Source: Castanea sativa (lineage: Eukaryota; Streptophyta; Magnoliopsida; Fagales; Fagaceae). From it: DNA of 64,000 bases. The stretch lies in the NCBI RefSeq assembly GCF_040712315.1, contig NC_134017.1:49659636-49723635 (forward strand). Reading direction: 5' to 3'. Below are positions 57,132-64,000 of the stretch, one piece after another (the stretch's first letter is position 1; each line of letters begins with the position of its first letter). The notes beneath the pieces are model-generated. The model was not told the DNA's origin. It saw only the letters and a program-made list of their open reading frames with translations, and did not search any database. The translations under genes were made by a program, and so were the position numbers.

Positions 57132-58170
57132 TGTTAGGACATATGTGTTTCACTTATTAAGAACATATGTCATTTATTTATATAATTGGCTAATCCTTTG
57201 ACAAAACGCACTTTACTTGTATTTGGGTAGATCTAGGATGTGTTTAATACTTCAAAGAACATGTTGTTCAAGTCTAGTATTAAAGCCATGAAGATTGGAC
57301 CAAGAAACAAGTGAAGAAAATGTATTTACTAAAGCTAGAAACTTCTTGGACATCTGCTAGACACTTGCGAACACCTGTCCGACAGCTGCTCGACAGATAG
57401 CTATCTATCGAGGTTTAATGAGGCTCGACAAATACTATCTATTGAGGTATCTATCGAGGTTACGAAAATCAAAATTTTCAGATCTGATTTTTGGGCTAGG
57501 CTTTTGTATTTGTGTAGGGTTCCTTTTCTCACAACCCTAGGCATATATAAGGCTTATTTTAGAGGCTGTCACATAAGAGAATACAAGGAGAACATATGCA
57601 AAAGGTGACCGAAGCTTTTATCTCTCTAGAAGAAGCTACTGCGGCTTTGCGCCTTAGGGTTTTGTAACCAAGTGCTTCTTGATCTTCATTGTTGATGAAG
57701 TGAAGAACTTTGCAGCCAACATTCTTCTTTCTCAAGTTGGTGAGTGAGTCACGTACTGAGATTCGTGCAAAGGAGTTAACCACGTATTGGGATCCGTGCA
57801 TTAAAGGGTGGCGTTCATATATTGAAGAGTTCAGAAGTTCTGAAGTGATAGAAGGTTTCTGCTGTGAGTTCATCTACGGGGATTGTAGAGTCTAGGGAAA
57901 AAAGTTTTGTACTAAATCTGAAACTTCTCTTTACTATAGTAGTTTGCTTTTCGGGAAGGTTTTCCCCCAGGTTTTTTACTGTGAAACTGGTTGGTTTCAT
58001 TGGTTTTCCTGGGTCATCTTATATTGTCTTATTTATTTTTCCGCTGCACTTAATTTTGACATGATATTGATGTTTGTTTATTTTAACAAGTTTTATGTAT
58101 AATAAATCTAATTAACAAATTGGATTTAAAACTTGTTAATTCTATCAACCAAGGTCTAAATTTTTCAACA
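57132..58170 (+). repeat. 5' LTR of the SIRE-like element
   Basis: It is 1039 bp. It contains several CTATCGAG-type motifs (57400-57470) that recur in the element's non-coding interior at 61180-61380. Confidence 0.9.
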
Positions 58171-58172
58171 AG

Positions 58173-58196
58173 TAGTATCAGAGCGGGTACGCTCTG
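58173..58196 (+). other. Primer-binding site with hairpin
   Basis: TAGTATCAGAGC (58173-58184) differs by one base from the initiator-tRNA-Met complement of copia elements. CAGAGCG and CGCTCTG form a perfect 7-bp stem with loop GGTA (58179-58196). Confidence 0.8.
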
Positions 58197-58442
58197 ATTG
58201 GATTAATTTCCTGAGTTTGATCTTTGACCCCCGTTGTCATGGATCGTGGACAATCTCTTTTGATTCCTCCTTTATTTAATGGAATTAATTATGTGTACTA
58301 GAAAGTTCATATGAAAGTGTTTTTGTAGGCTCTAGATGAACAGGTATGGCAAGCTGTTGAGGTTGGCTGGATTAAGCCAAAGAAAGTGCTAGTGGATTAG
58401 GATGATGCAACAATCACAGCGGCAAATTTCAATAGTAAGGCC

Positions 58443-59684
58443 TTGAATGTTTTGTTTTGTGGGGTGACCAATGAGGAATTCAAGAAAATATCATCCACAG
58501 AAGTTGCCAAGGAAGCATGGACCATTCTTGAAACCACCTATGAAGGTACCATAGTAGTAAAGACTGTAGAGCTTCAAAGACTTACTAGTAGTTTTGAAGA
58601 AATAAGGATGGAGGAGGATGAGACATTTGATGAGTTCTATGCTAAACTCATGGATATTGTGAATTCTACCTTCAATCTTGGAGAATCTATTATGGAATCC
58701 AAAATTGTTAGGAAAATCCTTAGGTCCTTACCTGAAAGATTCCATGCCAAGATCACTGCCATTGAAGAAGCAAAGGACATTGATCAAATTCCTTTAATTG
58801 AGCTTGTAGGGAACCTTCAAACCTATGAGATAGGATTAGGCTCAATGGGAAAAAGTGTAAAGAGTAAAAACTTGGCTTTTAATGGTATAAAGGAAGAGAT
58901 TGAAGACTCTGAAGATGAAGATGAAGATAAGGATGAGGATGAGGATCTAACCTTCATAACTGATGAGATTATCAAGCTTCTTCAGTTTAGGAAAAAGGAT
59001 AAGGGCAAACCTCCTAAGAAATCTAAATCCTCTAGGAATGGTAAGAATGAGAAACCCCTCATCAAATGCCATGAGTGCGAGGGTTTTGATCATATGAGGA
59101 TAGAGTGCCCAAACTACCTTATGAGGGAAAAGGCCAAAAAGTCAAAAGATAAATGGTTGATTGCTACTTGGAGTGACACTGAGAATGACTCTTCTGATGA
59201 GTATGTGGATGGATGTAGTCATGTTATAGCCTTTGCTGCCTCAACCGATATGGTGGTTGTGGAGAGTGCTAGTGACATTGATGATTCTTCTGATGATGAA
59301 GTGTTCAAGAAGTTGACCTTTCAGAAAGCCTATGATAAGCTATGCACTGAATTCATAAAATCTGAAAAGACTTCTCATCTTTGTAGAAAAGAGCTTAATG
59401 AGGTAAAAACTGAAAAAACTGAATTGTTAGTCAAATTAGATGAGACTACAAGGTTAGTTGAGACTCTCATTGTGGAGAACACCTCATTAGAAGAGAAGGT
59501 CAAGAATCTCGAGGTTGAGCTTAGTCATGCTAGAACACAAATGGAGAGAATGTCTAGTGCAAAACTTGATGAGGTTTTGAGTGCTCAAAAGCCTAGTTTT
59601 GATAAAACTGGCTTAGGATATGCTGTCTCCTCCGGCCCCTCCTCTTCCACGGCTTCTGGATCAAGGATTGTCATTGTGCCTTAG
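58443..59684 (+). CDS. Copia-type gag polyprotein (SIRE-like)
   Basis: This is the longest open frame in the window, 413 codons. Residues about 1-130 form the UBN2-type copia capsid domain (AWTILETTYEGT, RKILRSLPERFHAKI). An acidic stretch follows (EDEDEDKDEDED). A zinc knuckle CHECEGFDHMRIEC (CX2CX4HX4C) lies near residue 210. The C-terminal half is rich in heptads, likely a coiled coil (LEEKVKNLEVELSHARTQME). The true start may lie upstream, since the leader from 58240 reads like a gag N-terminus (QSLLIPPLFNGINY) broken by TAG codons. Gag would form the particle and bind RNA. Confidence 0.75.
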   Translation: MNVLFCGVTNEEFKKISSTEVAKEAWTILETTYEGTIVVKTVELQRLTSSFEEIRMEEDETFDEFYAKLMDIVNSTFNLGESIMESKIVRKILRSLPERFHAKITAIEEAKDIDQIPLIELVGNLQTYEIGLGSMGKSVKSKNLAFNGIKEEIEDSEDEDEDKDEDEDLTFITDEIIKLLQFRKKDKGKPPKKSKSSRNGKNEKPLIKCHECEGFDHMRIECPNYLMREKAKKSKDKWLIATWSDTENDSSDEYVDGCSHVIAFAASTDMVVVESASDIDDSSDDEVFKKLTFQKAYDKLCTEFIKSEKTSHLCRKELNEVKTEKTELLVKLDETTRLVETLIVENTSLEEKVKNLEVELSHARTQMERMSSAKLDEVLSAQKPSFDKTGLGYAVSSGPSSSTASGSRIVIVP

Positions 59685-59705
59685 TTTGAGAAAGGTAATA
59701 AAGGT

Positions 59706-60026
59706 ATGAAATCCAAAAAAAATTTGGCTAATTCTAAATCCTTTGCTAGATCTCACGTTTGTCACCATTGTGGTGTTTCTAGACACATTCGTCCTAATTG
59801 TTTTAAGTTGTATCCTAAAAAACAAGTGTCCAAAAGGTCACAGGTTTCCTCTCAAGGACCTACACCTTTGTTTGGTGAGTTATTAAAAGCTTTGAGCTTT
59901 TTGACTCAATTTCAAGAGAATCTTAATTCTTCTATGTCCTTTAGTAGACATACTAGGACACGTGTCTTTTTATCTTCACGGCCAAAGACTCGTGCTTTGT
60001 GGGTGAGAAAAGAGCCTAAGACTTAA
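59706..60026 (+). pseudogene. Second zinc-knuckle segment after gag
   Basis: A short frame with CHHCGVSRHIRPNC (CX2CX4HX4C) and KLYPKKQ, typical of the later nucleocapsid part of SIRE-type gag-pol. A stop at 59682-59684 parts it from the main gag frame in the same phase or nearly so. Pol coding should follow but does not. Confidence 0.6.
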
Positions 60027-60029
60027 TTG

Positions 60030-62088
60030 TCTTTTCTATTTTTCCTCTGCTTTAATTCTTTCTATATATAGTAGGACTCTCTTTACTTGATTTCTTATCT
60101 GCTTTTGAAATCATGCTTTCATGCATTTGCACCATTCTATCATGCTTTCATGCATCTGCATTCTTCTATCATGCCTTCATGCATTTGCATTTTTTTTTTT
60201 CATGCTTTCATGATTGTTTTTCTGTTTTTGTGTGGTTGTTTAGTTTTTAATTTATTTCGTTTTCAAAATAAAATTGAAAAATACAAAAACAGTGTGTGTT
60301 TGTGTACATCGGTTCTTGTGAACTTTAAAATAGTCATTGAAACAGAGTTTTCTAAACTTTGTATCTCTTGCAACTTAGATGAGCACCTCTATGCACAACT
60401 AAGCAAGTGAGCTTTGTGGCTCTTTGTTTGTGATGAGTAAGGTTAAGTGATCTCTTGTACTTAACACTCGTATCACTCTTTTTGACGGGTAACCCTAGAA
60501 AATCCTAAGAGAAAGGCATAAATAACCATCTCACCACTGTTACTCGCCAATCATGCAATGACATCTGTATGCTTCAGCATAGCAAAAGTGCAATGTCAAA
60601 AAGCTTAACATAATTTGGTATTTCTTCTCTCTCCTTTGTACCCATGCATGATTTTCTTATTAAAAAGAAAATATGCAAAGAAAATAAAAGCAAAAAGATC
60701 AAAAATGCTTTAAATATGATTGCAAGCATGTTTTTTAGGAGATGTGGGAGTTATAGGATGTACCTCAAAAGTGATAGTCTCTATCAAGCAGTTATGATTG
60801 TATGTGAGTTATAGTGATTTTCTCATATCTCAAATCGTCATAACATAGAGACACTTATACAATCTTACGATGTTTTCACACACAACACGCAATATCCTTT
60901 GCTACTTTTGATACATGTGCAGGTACAATGTGATTTGGCCATCACAAGGTTTACATGTGTTGATGTATACTCACTAAACTGTCTTGACTTGTTTTTGAAA
61001 TGTAAAATTGGTTAGACTTGTTTAGTGTGTGTGTGTGTGTGTGTTTTTGGGAGCTAAATGCTTAACTCTTTGTTGGTTAAGAGATGTTTTGAGAGGTTAA
61101 AATATTGGTTGGATCGTTGGCTGAGTTGCATGTTTGATTGCATTCATATTTATATTTTTCTCCTCTTTGAAAAACTGGTTTTTAGCCATCTCGACACCTC
61201 TCGATACCTGGCTTATTTGTCGAGATCTTCTGTTGTATCTTATCGCAATCTCGATACCTCTTGATAGTTAGATGGATCGATCAAGAAACTTCATATCCCC
61301 TCGATAGCTTCTTGATAGCTGTTCGATCCATCGAGGTATGCTCGATAGCTCCTCGATACCTCTCGATCCATCGAAATTATCTGCATGCATTGTTTCTCAC
61401 ATATTTTGCATGTTTCGTTTATCTTGTCATCCATAGCATCTTGTTTCATTACATTCATGCATTTTTATGGATTCTTTGTACCCCCTTGATCATCCTTGAT
61501 CATCTTTATGTTTCTCAAGTAAAGCTTTCTAGCTTCTTGTACCCATTGTCAATCGTGACAAAAAGGAGGAGAAATTGGAGAATTTGTGATTTCTTTCTTT
61601 AAGATTTTACAAGTTAAGGGGAGAAATACATGCCTTTGTAAGGGGGAGATGTGTTTCATTTTGTTAGGGGGGAGTGTTTACCTCCTTGTTGTTTTAGGAG
61701 CTACTTTTAGCTTCTTGCTCTTGTACCTTAGGTCTTGTGACCATTTTTACATACATTGTGCTTATCTGTGGTATATGTGATGATGTATGTTTTCTTCACC
61801 TATCTCTACATGTGTTGTTTCTTTTCTTTCTTTATACACATGTTTCTTTATTTTGTATGCAATCTATTATTTTTGTCTCACACTAAGATGCCTTGATGAG
61901 TTTTGTTTAAAGTGTTTCAGAAATACAGGTTGTTAAAGTCTTCCATGCCATGAACTCTCTTCTTGCAAAGTTTTTTAAGAGTTTGTGTTAGGGTTGATTT
62001 TATTGTATTTAACAAGTGAATATGAGTTGAGTGGTTTATGACTTCTCTCATATGTTCATTTGTTAGTTGTGGTTTTATCATGAATTGC
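60030..62088 (+). other. Non-coding interior of the SIRE-like element
   Basis: No pol domain. It has repeated CATGCATTTGCA / TTCTATCATGC-type units (60105-60200), a (TG)n run (61029-61042), and many TCGATA/CTCGAT motifs (61180-61380). It also has purine tracts AAAAAGGAGGAGAAA (61560-61574), AAGGGGGAGATG and TAGGGGGGAG (61640-61675). Confidence 0.6.
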
Positions 62089-62101
62089 CAAAGGAGGAGA
62101 T

Positions 62102-63117
62102 TGTTAGGACATATGTGTTTCACTTGTTAAGAACATATGTTATTCATTTATGCAATTGGCTAATCATTTGACAAAACGCACTTTACTTGTATTTGGGTAG
62201 ATCTAGGATATGTTTAATACTTCAAAGAACATATTGTTCAAGTCTAGTATTAAAGCCATGAAGATTGGACCAAGAAACAAGTGAAGAAAATGTATTTACT
62301 AAAGCTGGACACCTACTAGACACTTGCGGACAGCTGCTTGACAGCTGCTCGACAAATAGCTATCTATCGAGATTTAATGAGGCTCGACAGATACTATCTA
62401 TCGAGGTTACGGAAATCAAAATTTTCAGATCTGATTTTTGGGCCAGACTTTTGTATTTGTGTAGGGTTTCTTTTCTCACAACCCTAGGCATATATAAGGC
62501 TTATTTTAGAGGCTGCCACATAAGAGAATACAAGAAGAACATATGCAAAAGGTGACCGAACCCTTATTCTCTCTAGAAGAAGCTACTGCGTCTTTGCGCC
62601 TTAGGGTTTTGTAACCAAATGTTTCTTGATCTTCATTGTTGATGAAGTGAAGAACTTTGCAGCCAACATTCTTCTTTCTTAAGTTGGTGAGTGAGTCACG
62701 TATTGGGATTCCTACAAAGGAGTTAGTCACGAACTAGGATCCGTGCATTAAAGGTTGGTGTTCATATATTGAAGAGTTCAGAGGTTCTGAAGCGATAGAA
62801 GGTTTCTGCTGTGAGTTCATCTACGGGAATTGTAGAGTCTAGGGATAAAGGTTTTGTACTAGATCTGAAACTTCTCTTTACTATAGTGGATTGCTTTTTG
62901 AGAAGGTTTCCCTCCAGGTTTTTTACTGTGAAACTGGTTGGTTTCATTGGTTTTCTTGGGTCATCATATCTTGTCTTATTTATTTTTCCATTGCACTTAG
63001 TTTTGACATGATATTGACGTTTGTTTGTTTTAACAAGTTTTATGCATAATAAATCTTATTAACAACTTGGGTTTAAAACTTGTTAATTCTATCAACCGGG
63101 GTCTAAATTTCCCAACA
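62102..63117 (+). repeat. 3' LTR of the SIRE-like element
   Basis: It is 1016 bp. It is shorter than its partner mainly through small deletions in the CTATCGAG region. Confidence 0.9.
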
Positions 63118-63505
63118 GTATTATCTTGTTAATTCAAGGTACCCTATGAAGAAAGGGTTCCTAGCACCATATAAGGGGGAGAGGTACCACATCTCCGATT
63201 TTCAATAAGGTCAAGAGCTGCATCGTCCAGAGGAGAAATTTAATTATCTCTATTCATCACTTCATTTGGTCATAGAACAAACTTTTAGAGTTTGGAAGAA
63301 TAGATGGAAAATTTTGAGAAGTATGCCACCCTTTCATATATGCACTCAAAATCGTATCATTGTTGCTACAATGGTTCTTCATAATTTTATTAGAGTACAT
63401 GAAAACAATAACTTTGAACGTGGACATTCTACACGAGGCACATATGGAAGTAGTGAGGGAGGTCATTACGATGGAATGACACATGTGATCTCTTCCTTGG
63501 ATTAA

Positions 63506-64000
63506 CCTGAGATGAAAGAGGTTTGGAACAATATCACAACATTGATATGTAGGATGCGTCCATCGTAGGACTTAAGTTGTTACGGAAGTTATATTCCCCT
63601 TAATTGATTATGGTGACTATTATTTTTGTCACAATAGAAATTAGTGTGGTTGAAAATACCATTAACATTATGGTAATTTTTTTTGTGGGGACCATAACTA
63701 ATGGTTCACAAACTTTTTTGTAATACCATTTTGTTTTATGGTGATTTTTTGTTGGAAAGAAGAACTGATGGCATACAAAACTTGATTGTAATACCATTGA
63801 TTTATGAATTTGTATATATCGTTATTTGTCAAACTCATCAGTATTGCAACAATAGATTTCAAGCTTACAGGAAACTTCTGAATAGAATCCAATCTTATCT
63901 GAACAAGAGATAAACTCAATGGATTTTAAGATTGCAATAGTAATTTGCCAAGAATTTAAAAAAAAAAAATAAAGAAAACAAAATCTCCCCTGAATTTGTT
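63506..64000. other. 3' flank of the Harbinger transposase
   Basis: The DNA is AT-rich with no gene. Repeated AATACCATT and GGTGATTTT-like stretches occur. No terminal inverted repeat of the Harbinger element is visible before the window ends. Confidence 0.4.

Larger units (their letters stand above)
57132..63117 (+). mobile_element. Gag-only copia-type LTR retrotransposon, SIRE-like
   Basis: LTRs at 57132-58170 and 62102-63117 start TGTTAGGACATATG and end CAACA. GTATT flanks both sides (57127-57131 and 63118-63122). The primer site TAGTATCAGAGC follows the left LTR. The purine tract AAAGGAGGAGA precedes the right LTR, and more GGGGGAG tracts lie at 61560-61675, a pattern known from SIRE-type elements. 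Only gag is encoded. The 2 kb from 60030 to 62100 hold no protease, integrase or polymerase. The LTRs differ at about 4% of the first 190 positions plus small indels. Mobility would depend on a relative. Confidence 0.88.
56213..63505 (+). pseudogene. PIF/Harbinger transposase, split by an LTR element
   Basis: Exon 1 (56213-56704) starts MSFEMSDD and ends LERYWPHFK. Exon 2 (56806-57037) holds the first catalytic acid (NVIDGVRVPV) and the second region CDFDMKF. Exon 3 begins at 57123 (GAAAGTATT), is cut at 57131 by the LTR element, and resumes after 63117 (ATCTTGTTAATTC…). It gives VNSRYPMKKGFLAPYKG, the catalytic Glu in VIEQTFRVWKNRW, and ends ISSLD at 63505. Stops: TGA within CAG*KGSAHD (probably an old Trp codon) and TAA after ISDFQ. 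The DDE enzyme would cut and rejoin element ends. The Myb/SANT remnant upstream is its usual partner. Confidence 0.82.

Overview
The window is plant nuclear DNA. It has spliceosomal introns with GT..AG borders, AT-rich intergenic sequence, and dense plant transposons: Ty3/gypsy, Ty1/copia, PIF/Harbinger, hAT-type and Tourist-type miniature elements, and tRNA-derived SINEs. Several repeat types resemble ones I associate with woody eudicots of the oak/chestnut group (Fagaceae). That placement is recollection and was not searched. I see no intact protein-coding gene. Every recognisable coding region has stops, frameshifts or deletions.

Layout. 1-6.9 kb: a decayed, minus-strand, Athila-like Ty3/gypsy element running off the left edge. 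6.9-11.4 kb: AT-rich DNA with miniature elements. 11.47-31.24 kb: the main host locus, a plus-strand LRR-malectin receptor kinase of the LRR-VIII-2 type. Its signal-peptide exon (11471-11588) is split from the rest by a 9.9 kb first intron. That intron holds an antisense copia element (11836-17015), two SINEs, three Tourist- or hAT-type elements, a solo LTR and a foldback element. The ectodomain, transmembrane and kinase exons follow from 21.5 kb but carry several disabling lesions. 31.3-35.3 kb: an hAT-type element and the remains of a second, internally deleted copy of the same kinase.

35472-44837: a complete minus-strand LTR element with a 5-bp target duplication. It encodes only a gypsy-type gag, and its interior is built from several tandem-repeat arrays. 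44.8-50.1 kb: repeats and microsatellites. 50.6-63.5 kb: parts of a PIF/Harbinger transposon, namely a Myb/SANT-like protein remnant and a DDE transposase remnant. Between them lie two exons of the host gene HGH1. Transposase exon 3 is split by a second gag-only LTR element, SIRE/copia-like (57132-63117). Removing that element and one copy of its GTATT duplication restores the transposase reading frame across the junction.

The features do not form a working system. The window records layered insertion into one receptor-kinase locus and one Harbinger element. The most notable items are the two LTR elements that keep only gag, the HGH1 exons inside the Harbinger span, and the transposon-filled first intron of the kinase.
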